Origin: an uncultured Lachnospiraceae bacterium
GTDB lineage: Bacteria; Bacillota; Clostridia; Lachnospirales; Lachnospiraceae
Direction of reading: 5' to 3'
Assembly: GCA_900551115.1 (NCBI GenBank)
Contig: URUY01000026.1
Span: 1-54,960 of the forward strand
Length of the DNA: 54,960 nucleotides
In this document: piece after piece, positions 1 through 7,195 of the stretch
Layout of the letters: each line of letters begins with the position of its first letter
How positions within the stretch are numbered: position 1 is the first letter of the stretch
Made by a program: the position numbers and the translations under genes
The notes under the pieces: model-generated
Seen by the model: the letters and a program-made list of their open reading frames with translations, nothing else
What the model was told of the DNA's origin: nothing
Database searches by the model: none

Positions 1-10
1 TTCGCCCTAT

Positions 11-67
11 GGCTGCCGCTACAGACAAACCCGCCTGCAAGCAGGCGCTTTGTCTGTACTGGCAGCC
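11..67. repeat. Long interrupted palindrome (large stem-loop)
   Basis: Three nested inverted segments share one axis. GGCTGCC (11-17) pairs with GGCAGCC (61-67), ACAGACAAA (21-29) with TTTGTCTGT (49-57), and CGCCTG (32-37) with CAGGCG (42-47). Only small internal loops separate them. No T-run follows on the plus strand and the left flank is outside the window, so its role (terminator of an off-window gene or a dispersed repeat) is not settled. The pairing is seen directly; function is unknown. Confidence 0.8.
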
Positions 68-199
68 GCACGGCTCATTGCCTACGTGAACATTATACCA
101 TTTTTATATCGTGACGCAAACCTATTTTCTCTTGAAAATGATTCCAAACAGGGGGGCTTGCGCATATACTGTTTATAAGTAAATATGCGAGGTCTTTTT

Positions 200-1477
200 A
201 TGCCAAGAAATCTATATGCTGTGCAGATGTCTAATCCGGTTCCCGAAGCCTACGAGGGAGAAATGCGTGTTAAGGTCATTTCTTCTCTTGGACAGATTCC
301 CATACAGGGAGCAACCGTTTCCATTGCTTATACCATAAGTCCGGATAATATTCTTGCAGAGCTTACTACCGACAGTTCCGGTCTGACAGAGCCCATAGAC
401 CTGCCCGCTCCGCCTCTGAATCTCAGTCTCAACCCTGAAAGTGAAATAAAGCCCTACTCCGAATACAATATTACCGTTACCGCTTTCGGATATGAACCGG
501 TATTTGTCACCGGTTCAGAGCTTTTAGCAGGTACTACTTCCTTCCAACCCATACGCATGAATCCTTTGGAGGTTACCGAAGAAGAGGAAAAAATTGTAGT
601 GATTCCCGCTCATACTCTTTGGGGAGAGTACCCGCCCAAAATTCCGGAGGCTGAAATCAAACCCATTGCAGAAACCGGTGAGATTGTTTTAAGCCGTGTG
701 GTTATCCCTGAATTTGTAATCGTCCATGACGGTGTGCCGGCTGACAGAAGCGCCTCTAATTACTGGGTACGCTATACCGATTACATCAAAAACGTGGCTT
801 CCTCTGAGATTTATGCCACATGGCCGGAATCCACCATTTATGCCAATATTTTAGTCATTATGTCCTTTACTTTAAACCGGGTTTATACGGAATGGTACAG
901 AAATCAGGGCTACGACTTTACCATTACCAGCTCCACCGCTTACGACCAAAAATGGATATACGGGCGCAATACTTATGAGAACATAGACCGGCTGGTGGAC
1001 AGTATTTTCACTAATTATCTCTCCCGTCCCGGTGTGCGCCAGCCCATCTTCACCTCCTACTGCGATGGTCAGCGTGTAACCTGTGCGGGCTTAAGCCAGT
1101 GGGGTTCCAAGTATCTGGGGGACGAAGGCTATTCTGCCATTGAAATCATACGGTACTATTACGGCAACGATATGTATATCAATTCGGCAGACGTTATATC
1201 CGGTGTTCCCTCTTCCTTCCCCGGTTATAACCTGTCCATTGGCGCATCCGGCGACAAGGTGCGTCAGCTCCAGCAGCAGTTAAACCGGATTGCCCAAAAC
1301 TACCCCGCCATTCCCACAATAGTAGCAGACGGCATATACGGCCCCCGTACCGCAGAAGCTGTCCGCACCTTCCAGCAGATTTTCGGCTTGAATCCCACCG
1401 GGGTCACCGACTTTGCAACCTGGTATGCCATTTCCCGGATTTATGTAGGGGTCAGCCGGATTGCCGAGCCCCTTTAA
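200..1477 (+). CDS. SpoIID-like and peptidoglycan-binding domain protein
   Basis: The 425-residue protein has three parts. An N-terminal beta-rich region of about 120 residues resembles a carboxypeptidase-regulatory/Ig-like fold. Residues ~200-330 resemble the SpoIID/LytB family, which includes spore peptidoglycan lytic transglycosylases (YCDGQ, CAGLSQWGSKYL, then a YYYG segment). Residues ~345-405 form a PG_binding_1 domain (GASGDKVRQLQQQLN, DGIYGPRTAEAVRTFQ). No signal peptide or membrane segment is visible, which would fit a mother-cell or spore-coat-associated wall enzyme, but that is inference. An upstream in-frame ATG exists at 185; I chose 200 because GAGGT lies six bases before it. 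CATATACT at 163-170 resembles the -10 box of SigE/SigK-type sporulation promoters, weakly. It converges on the HD protein with a six-base gap. Confidence 0.75.
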   Translation: MPRNLYAVQMSNPVPEAYEGEMRVKVISSLGQIPIQGATVSIAYTISPDNILAELTTDSSGLTEPIDLPAPPLNLSLNPESEIKPYSEYNITVTAFGYEPVFVTGSELLAGTTSFQPIRMNPLEVTEEEEKIVVIPAHTLWGEYPPKIPEAEIKPIAETGEIVLSRVVIPEFVIVHDGVPADRSASNYWVRYTDYIKNVASSEIYATWPESTIYANILVIMSFTLNRVYTEWYRNQGYDFTITSSTAYDQKWIYGRNTYENIDRLVDSIFTNYLSRPGVRQPIFTSYCDGQRVTCAGLSQWGSKYLGDEGYSAIEIIRYYYGNDMYINSADVISGVPSSFPGYNLSIGASGDKVRQLQQQLNRIAQNYPAIPTIVADGIYGPRTAEAVRTFQQIFGLNPTGVTDFATWYAISRIYVGVSRIAEPL

Positions 1478-1483
1478 AAGCTT

Positions 1484-2140
1484 TTATATCATCTTCTGTT
1501 TATTAATTATAAGAGCAAACTTTACACCCAGCTTTTCCGCAGATTTTTTACAAAGTATCATACGGTTTAAAAATATTTCAAAATAATCCATGACACTGCA
1601 GATTTCTGTTTCGATTCTGATATCCAGACAGATTTCTGCCTTGTCTATAATAAGGCTTGACTCCTTTACGGAATAGTTTACCCTGTCATGTATATCAAAG
1701 CTGGACATATCCTGATTGCGCACCCTGCTGGAGCGCACGTCTGTCTTATCTGCCAAAATCAGGGCTGCTGCCACAGGATTTACCGGAAATGCCGTAGATT
1801 CGTCATGATTGCCGATAGCCGTCACAATGGTGGCTATTTCATCCGGATCCGCATTCATTCTGTCTAAAATACGAAATGCCATAACTGCCCCGCTCTGCGC
1901 ATGATCCACCCTGTTGATTACATTTCCGATATCATGCAGATATCCGGCAATAGAAGCCAGCTCCGCCTCTCTTTTGCTGTATCCCAAAGTATCAAGTATC
2001 CTGTAAGCTGCTGCAGCCACCTTGCAGACATGGGGAAAACTGTGTTCCGTATATCCCAAGGCTACCAGGGATTCATCCGCTTTTTTTATGTAGCATTTAA
2101 TTGCTTCATCCTTTTGTACATCATCCAGTGTGATTTTCAT
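1484..2140 (-). CDS. HD-domain phosphohydrolase
   Basis: A 218-residue cytosolic protein with an HD metal-dependent phosphohydrolase core. The first His is near residue 38 (HVCKVA), the His-Asp pair is in GYLHDIGN, a further His is in NHDES, and an Asp is in ILADKTDVR, together giving the H...HD...D ligand set. Such enzymes hydrolyse phosphate esters, often of nucleotides; the substrate cannot be read here. It is the last gene of a minus-strand series after a histidine phosphatase and a kinase-like protein. Its stop lies six bases from the convergent SpoIID-like gene, leaving no room for a separate terminator. Confidence 0.8.
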   Translation of the reverse strand: MKITLDDVQKDEAIKCYIKKADESLVALGYTEHSFPHVCKVAAAAYRILDTLGYSKREAELASIAGYLHDIGNVINRVDHAQSGAVMAFRILDRMNADPDEIATIVTAIGNHDESTAFPVNPVAAALILADKTDVRSSRVRNQDMSSFDIHDRVNYSVKESSLIIDKAEICLDIRIETEICSVMDYFEIFLNRMILCKKSAEKLGVKFALIINKQKMI

Positions 2141-2235
2141 AGCTTCTCCTATCCGCGCTTTATACGCATATGCTAAAAATAATTTTTTCCTTGAAAGAAA
2201 CGTATTCTGCAGCCGTTCATCATACCTGACGGCAG

Positions 2236-2787
2236 CTATATAAGCCTCATCAGTTTGCAGTTATCGATTCCTGCGCTCCAAAACTTTTCTATCGGAATAT
2301 CCTTAACCTGACATACAATGCTTGAGTTCATTGCGCCGTGCCCGATTATTAAAATGTCTTTTCCGCTTTTTAACTTTGGTTCAACAACTTCCTTTAAAAA
2401 CGCTTTCGTTCTTGCAAACAAATCTTCTAAGCTTTCTGCATTTTCAACCGGTGTAATATATTTTTCAGGCTGTTTAAAAAACACATTTATCGGACAATCC
2501 GGAATTTGAAAACTGTTTTCAACCCCCTCGTATACACCAAAGCCCATTTCCACCAGTCTATCATCTGTAATAATCGGAATATTTCTTCCTCTTAACACAA
2601 TTTGGGCTGTTTCCTTTGCCCGAATGAGAGGGGAACAATAGCATACATCAAAGTGAATATCTTTATATTCCTCTCCTGCCTTCTCTGCCATAACCCTTCC
2701 TTCTTCATTTAATGGGATATCTGTTCGTCCCTGTAGCTTATGCTTTGCGTTCCAATCCGTTTTACCATGTCTCATAATGTACAACAT
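2236..2787 (-). CDS. Histidine phosphatase family protein (phosphoglycerate mutase-like)
   Basis: At 183 residues it is typical of the short members of the histidine phosphatase superfamily. The catalytic RHG motif sits at the N-terminus (MRHGKTDWN), followed by LNEEGR, YCSPLIRAKETA and the second catalytic His in IIGHGAMN. These enzymes dephosphorylate small molecules (phosphosugars, adenosylcobalamin precursors, nucleotides) through a phosphohistidine. The short length and lack of a full PGM insertion make glycolytic mutase activity unlikely. It starts 23 bases after the kinase-like gene, so the two are probably co-transcribed; the substrate is unknown. Confidence 0.85.
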   Translation of the reverse strand: MLYIMRHGKTDWNAKHKLQGRTDIPLNEEGRVMAEKAGEEYKDIHFDVCYCSPLIRAKETAQIVLRGRNIPIITDDRLVEMGFGVYEGVENSFQIPDCPINVFFKQPEKYITPVENAESLEDLFARTKAFLKEVVEPKLKSGKDILIIGHGAMNSSIVCQVKDIPIEKFWSAGIDNCKLMRLI

Positions 2788-2810
2788 ATTTCTTTTCTCT
2801 CCTGCATCTT

Positions 2811-3347
2811 CTATTTGGAATGTTCCTGTACATATGCCATAAACTCCGGTGTCTTTGACCAGTATTTTATGCCCCAGTTTTCAAAATTCCATTCTTCCAT
2901 ATAATTGTTGCATTCAAAATCTATATAATAAAGCAGACCGTCCTGTACCACAAAATTGGTGGGAAAGTAGTCTATGTTAATTTTCATGGGATAAAGCATG
3001 CCGCACATTTCCTCTATCTGCCTTAAGTAGCTTTCTTCCATTCTGTCACAAAGCACCAACTCATAGATGGTAGGACCTTCAATATATTCTTTTAAAATCC
3101 TTTCCGCCTCTTCATCTACAGCAAGCATCTTAGGAATCCGGATACCTGTTTTTCGTAATCTCTCATAATCGTTTTTTTCTGCCTCTACCTTATCTCCAAA
3201 CTGGTAATAGGCACAGGGCTCATGATGAATCTGTTTTAAAACATAGTATTGATCTCCGTCTGATACCAGATAGGAATATCCGCCCTTTCCATGTCCTAAC
3301 AGCTTTACTGTCTCATATTCCTTACTTTTTATACTTAATTTTTCCAT
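2811..3347 (-). CDS. Small protein-kinase-like (PKL fold) phosphotransferase
   Basis: This 178-residue protein carries kinase landmarks in order: a glycine-rich loop (LGHGKGGYSYLV), the ATP lysine (YYVLKQ), a helix glutamate (KVEAEKND), a catalytic loop with Asp and Asn (NIDYFPTNFVV) and the metal-binding DFE. The catalytic loop has no HxD, as in Bud32- or aminoglycoside-kinase-like proteins. It is much shorter than a full eukaryotic-type kinase, so it may be a minimal protein kinase or a small-molecule kinase. GGAGG lies nine bases before the ATG. It heads a group with a histidine phosphatase and an HD phosphohydrolase, which suggests linked phosphate chemistry (inference). Confidence 0.7.
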   Translation of the reverse strand: MEKLSIKSKEYETVKLLGHGKGGYSYLVSDGDQYYVLKQIHHEPCAYYQFGDKVEAEKNDYERLRKTGIRIPKMLAVDEEAERILKEYIEGPTIYELVLCDRMEESYLRQIEEMCGMLYPMKINIDYFPTNFVVQDGLLYYIDFECNNYMEEWNFENWGIKYWSKTPEFMAYVQEHSK

Positions 3348-3571
3348 TGCTGCCGACCTCCGCCATAAACCTAAACAAGCCTGCTATCCTTCTCTCCGAA
3401 ATACATACTTTATTTTACCACACTATCTGTTTTCCTGCTACAGGGTTTCACAGTGTCAGCTTTGTTGCCGAAAACGCCGTCAATCCGACTGCTGTACATA
3501 TAAAAACAGGTTCAATTCATATAATAAGGTATTAAATACACATGATGTAGTAATTAATACTATCAAAAGTA

Positions 3572-3600
3572 TAGACAACGCTTTTTTAATGTATTACAAT
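3572..3600 (+). promoter_or_regulatory. Promoter for degV
   Basis: TAGACA and TACAAT are separated by exactly 17 bases, a SigA-type promoter. It is 64 bases before the DegV start. The leader contains a GGAAAC/GTTTCC inverted repeat (about 3626-3650) just ahead of the GGAAAGG ribosome site. The 3348-3571 stretch holds no gene that I can support. Confidence 0.65.
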
Positions 3601-3663
3601 ATCCTGTGAACTACTAACAGCAAGCGGAAACTACGGTCATCCCGTTTCCCGGAAAGGTTATTT

Positions 3664-4572
3664 ATGAGATATCAAATTATCACTGACGGCTCCTGTGACT
3701 TGCCTGTCGAACTTGTAAAAGAAAAAAATCTGATAGTCGTGCCCTTTTATGTATCCTTTGACGATCAAAATTATAAAAAAGAAATTACAGAAATCGGCAT
3801 TCGCGACTTTTATGAAGAAATGGTTGCACACCCCAAAGTTTATCCCAAATCGTCCATGCCCTCCGTACAGGATTATGCAGATGTATTTGAGCCCCTTGCA
3901 AAGGATGGGATTTCCATCATCTGTATCTGCATCACCACAAAATTCAGCGGCTCCATGCAGTCTGCCCTTACTGCAAAAAGCATGGTGCTTGAAAGCTTCC
4001 CCGATGCTAAAATTACCGTCATTGACACTACCGTCAATACTGTTTTACAGGGACTCTACGTTTTAGAAGCTGTTAAGATGCAGGAAGCCGGATGGGAATA
4101 TGATGCTTTGGTTAAACGGCTTGAAACCATCAAAGCTACAGGCCGCATCTTCTTTACTGTGGGCGACATGGAATATTTGAAACACGGCGGACGCATCGGC
4201 AAGCTGACCGGTCTGGCCGGTTCCATTTTGGGAATCAAACCGCTAATCACCTTGAAAGAAGGTGAAATTTTCCCTTCCGGCATCACCAGGCACCGGAAAA
4301 AATCCATGGATAAGGTAATTGACCTGCTATTGGATTATTTAAACGAAACAGGAAAAGATATTCACTCCTACAGCCTTGCCATCGGGTTCGGCTATGATAA
4401 GAAGGAAGCAGAAGATTTCCGGCTGCTTGCTTTAGGCACCATCAATGAAAAGCTAAAAAGCAGCCGCCCGCTGTCCACAGAGGATCTGCCCCTTTATCAG
4501 ATAGGCGCTACCATCAGTGTACATACCGGTCCCTATCCGCTTGGTTTTGGAATTATAGAACGTGCTTTTTAA
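3664..4572 (+). CDS. DegV family fatty-acid-binding protein
   Basis: A 302-residue protein of the DegV (FakB) family. The N-terminal hallmark ITDGSCDLP is followed by PKSSMPSV, TKFSGSMQSA and GGRIGKL. Characterised homologues bind a single fatty acid and present it to a FakA kinase that makes acyl phosphate for phospholipid synthesis. No fakA is visible nearby, which is common for DegV paralogues. The start is supported by GGAAAGG six bases upstream. Its last 20 bases overlap the convergent HAD phosphatase gene, so both stop codons lie inside the partner's coding sequence. Confidence 0.92.
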   Translation: MRYQIITDGSCDLPVELVKEKNLIVVPFYVSFDDQNYKKEITEIGIRDFYEEMVAHPKVYPKSSMPSVQDYADVFEPLAKDGISIICICITTKFSGSMQSALTAKSMVLESFPDAKITVIDTTVNTVLQGLYVLEAVKMQEAGWEYDALVKRLETIKATGRIFFTVGDMEYLKHGGRIGKLTGLAGSILGIKPLITLKEGEIFPSGITRHRKKSMDKVIDLLLDYLNETGKDIHSYSLAIGFGYDKKEAEDFRLLALGTINEKLKSSRPLSTEDLPLYQIGATISVHTGPYPLGFGIIERAF

Positions 4573-5377
4573 GCCACTTTGCCACACCGTCATTATCATT
4601 GCTTTCAATGACGCCGTCAGCATATTTTTTCAAACACGGCACAGCGTTCTCGACTGCGTAGCACTCATCAGAAATCTGAAACATGGGGATGTCATTTATG
4701 GCATCCCCAAAGGATATTACCTTTTCACAGGAAAGTATTTCCGCAAGCTTTTCGATTGCATGGGCTTTCGTGGCCTGTGCCGGCATGATTTCACACCAGT
4801 ATTCAGTCCGGTAAAGCTCCTGCTGCAGCGTACAATGATACCGTTCATCCTGTTTCATTGCTTCATACAACGAAACAAGCTCTTCTTTTTCCCCTATGCA
4901 GGTATAATAAAAAATCTCCCCCGCACACAATTCTTCATCTGTTGTAACCGGCCTCAGTCTCCTGTCACCCTGACGCTTGCTAAGATACTGCCTGCCGCCT
5001 TCGTTTTCCTTATCCGTTCTCCACGATACACGTTCCGCTCCGTCTATATAGGAATAAACAAACGGTGAAATATGATTTTCCCGGATATGCTTCCATGCAG
5101 TTTCTCTTTCCTCTTTTGTAAAGCTTACCGCTGCCAACACCTCGCCGTTTTCAGGACGGACAATCAGACAGCCGTTATAAGCAATAACCGGAATCTGTAC
5201 TGACAATCCGTCTGCCACAATGCTGGCAGATATAAGGCTTCTTGCCGTTGCATAAGTAAACAGCATTCCCTGCTTTACAAGTCCGTTAATGGTTGCAAGG
5301 GAAAATGGGCTTATCCTGTCGTTGCTGTCAAGCAGCGTCCCGTCCAAATCCGATACATATAAAATCCTTTTTTTCAT
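4553..5377 (-). CDS. Cof-type HAD phosphatase
   Basis: A 274-residue member of haloacid dehalogenase subfamily IIB. Motif I is DLDGTLLDS with the nucleophile Asp, and motif IV is SFGDAINDIPMF. A central cap domain spans roughly residues 85-195. These enzymes dephosphorylate sugar phosphates, pyridoxal phosphate or flavin-type substrates, with broad specificity. It starts 16 bases after greA and is likely co-transcribed with it. The 3' end overlaps the degV end. Confidence 0.9.
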   Translation of the reverse strand: MKKRILYVSDLDGTLLDSNDRISPFSLATINGLVKQGMLFTYATARSLISASIVADGLSVQIPVIAYNGCLIVRPENGEVLAAVSFTKEERETAWKHIRENHISPFVYSYIDGAERVSWRTDKENEGGRQYLSKRQGDRRLRPVTTDEELCAGEIFYYTCIGEKEELVSLYEAMKQDERYHCTLQQELYRTEYWCEIMPAQATKAHAIEKLAEILSCEKVISFGDAINDIPMFQISDECYAVENAVPCLKKYADGVIESNDNDGVAKWLKKHVL

Positions 5378-5393
5378 TGTCTACTCCTCTGCG

Positions 5394-5897
5394 CTAAAAA
5401 CTTCTGATTTTATCTGTTCCGTCATCTACCGTATTTTCTATCTTTACTATCTCCACGTCATATCCAAAGCCTTCATTTACCTGCACACGGACTGTATCTC
5501 CCACCTTTTTCCCTATAAGAGCCTTGCCTAACGGTGATTCATTGCTGATAAGCCCTTCTAAGGAATTGCCGCGGACCGTTGTTACAATCTTATAAATCTC
5601 CCTGCTCTTATCTTCTGTAAATTCTACCGTAACCGTATTATTGATACCGACCTCATCCTCTGCTGATGTGTCGGAAATAACATCTGCCGTGCGTATCATC
5701 CGGTCTAAAAAACGAATACGGCTTTCATTCCTGTTCTTTTCCTTCTTAGCTGCGTAATATTCAAAATTTTCGCTCAAATCACCATGGGCTCTGGCTTCCT
5801 TCACATCCTCTAAAAGTCCGGGACGCAGCACCAGTTTCCGGTATTCAATTTCTTCCTCCATTCGTTTGATATCACTTGCCGTCAGTTTGTCATTCAT
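5394..5897 (-). CDS. greA: Transcription elongation factor GreA/GreB family
   Basis: The 167-residue protein has the GreA architecture: an N-terminal antiparallel coiled coil with the tip motif DLSENFEYYAAK (acidic residues reach the RNA polymerase active site through the secondary channel), then a C-terminal FKBP-like domain with SPLGKALIGKKVGDTV. It stimulates transcript cleavage by backtracked polymerase. It is a little longer than E. coli GreA (158) and the bacterium may carry a second copy elsewhere. AAGGAGGGG lies ahead of the ATG. It is first in a two-gene unit with the HAD phosphatase. Confidence 0.9.
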   Translation of the reverse strand: MNDKLTASDIKRMEEEIEYRKLVLRPGLLEDVKEARAHGDLSENFEYYAAKKEKNRNESRIRFLDRMIRTADVISDTSAEDEVGINNTVTVEFTEDKSREIYKIVTTVRGNSLEGLISNESPLGKALIGKKVGDTVRVQVNEGFGYDVEIVKIENTVDDGTDKIRSF

Positions 5898-5954
5898 ACT
5901 TTCCCCTCCTTATCAATCCCATGCAAAAACCTTATTAAACACATTATATTCTAC

Positions 5955-5990
5955 TTGTCAAATTTACAAAAAGCAAGTATAGTATATAAT
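5955..5990 (+). promoter_or_regulatory. Two overlapping promoters for the Rpn gene
   Basis: Two SigA-like promoters share the same 36 bases: TTGTCA-17-TATAGT (5955-5983) and TTTACA-16-TATAAT (5963-5990). The opposite strand of the same segment contains TTGACA and TATAAT elements facing greA, so the divergent promoters probably compete. Confidence 0.6.
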
Positions 5991-6085
5991 ACATTTGCAG
6001 AAGCATTCTGCTTGCTGCGATTTTTCTACATCCGGCGGTTCGCCACTTACACCATCTTTTAATTCAAAAAAAGGAGAAACAGCCT

Positions 6086-7033
6086 ATGGCAAAAACACCC
6101 ACTGTAACCTTTAAACCAAATCACCGTCCTCTTGAGGAGCTGAATCTCATAGATGACTTTCTTTTTCAGGAGCTGCTCTCGCAGGAAAACGATGGTGAAG
6201 AATTCTGCCGTATCCTTCTTGGTACCATTTTAAACAGGCCTATCCGCAAGGTGCGGATTATGCCTCAGAAAAATGTGCTTGGTCTGGATACCGGCCGGCA
6301 CGGCATCCGCATGGATGCCTATATTGAAGACATTTCTAATGAAACTACCCTTCCGGGTATTCACATGGCAGATGCCAAAGTCATATCGGACATTTATGAT
6401 ATTGAACCAAACAACCGCTATGAAAAGCAGACCCTTCCCAAACGAATGCGATATTATCACGGTCTGATTGATACGCAGCTTCTTTCTGCAGATATCAAAT
6501 ACGACAAACTCAAAAATGTTATCATTATCGTTATTCTCCCCTACGACCCTTTTGGCAAAAACCGCATGATTTATACCATCCAAAACCAATGTATAGAGGA
6601 TACTTCCATTCCCTATGATGACGGTGCGAAAAAAATCTTTTTATATACCAAAGGAACGGAAGGAAACCCTAGCCAAACACTGAAAGATATGTTAAAATAC
6701 ATAGAAAGAACGGTTGAAGATAATGTAACTAATCAGGATATCGATACAATCCACCAGTTTGTCAAAAAAGTAAAGCGCAAAAAGGAGGTTGGCATCAACT
6801 ATATGAAATCATGGGAATTAGAAGAAATATACCGGGAAGAAGCCAGAGAAGAAGGGCTGGCGGAAGGTCGCGCAAAAGGTCACGCGGAAGGCTTAGAGCA
6901 GGGAATCGCCGTTCTCATAAAAACCTGCCGGTCACTTTCTTTATCTTCTGAAGATATCTGCTCACGCCTTGTAGAGAATTTCTCCCTTACAACCGAAAAG
7001 GCAGAGGAATACATCCGAAAATACGGGAAATAA
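6086..7033 (+). CDS. Rpn family PD-(D/E)XK nuclease / putative transposase-like protein
   Basis: This 315-residue protein belongs to the Rpn (recombination-promoting nuclease, formerly transposase_31-like) family. It opens with the family signature LIDDFLFQELL and has a RMDAYIED...HMADAKV segment with the acidic residues of a PD-(D/E)XK core. The C-terminus has the typical EEGLAEGRAKGHAEGLEQG glycine/glutamate repeat helix. Family members cut DNA and stimulate RecA-independent recombination or act as phage defence. It stands alone between a divergent greA unit and a bidirectional terminator. AGGAG lies about ten bases upstream of the start. Confidence 0.85.
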   Translation: MAKTPTVTFKPNHRPLEELNLIDDFLFQELLSQENDGEEFCRILLGTILNRPIRKVRIMPQKNVLGLDTGRHGIRMDAYIEDISNETTLPGIHMADAKVISDIYDIEPNNRYEKQTLPKRMRYYHGLIDTQLLSADIKYDKLKNVIIIVILPYDPFGKNRMIYTIQNQCIEDTSIPYDDGAKKIFLYTKGTEGNPSQTLKDMLKYIERTVEDNVTNQDIDTIHQFVKKVKRKKEVGINYMKSWELEEIYREEAREEGLAEGRAKGHAEGLEQGIAVLIKTCRSLSLSSEDICSRLVENFSLTTEKAEEYIRKYGK

Positions 7034-7070
7034 GTCATAACCGCATAATTTTAAGTTAAATCCAACTAAT

Positions 7071-7139
7071 AAAAAGGGATATTGTTTTTCAACATTTTGA
7101 GTTCACCTCATTTCATTGAAAAAACAACATCCCTTTTTT
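7071..7139. terminator. Bidirectional intrinsic terminator
   Basis: AAAAAGGGATATTGTTTTT at 7071-7089 pairs with the complementary arm at about 7120-7138 with one mismatch, around a loop of about 30 bases. A- and T-tracts flank both sides, so it can end both the rpn transcript and the convergent htpG transcript. Confidence 0.8.
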
Positions 7140-7195
7140 CATTTCAGCTATTTCTAAATTTCAGCTGCTTCCAAGTTTCCTAATACTTATTTTGC

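Noticed and set aside
6086..7033. Rpn gene as evidence of a mobile element
   Set aside because: No terminal inverted repeats, target duplications or other mobility genes flank it; Rpn genes are often chromosomal.
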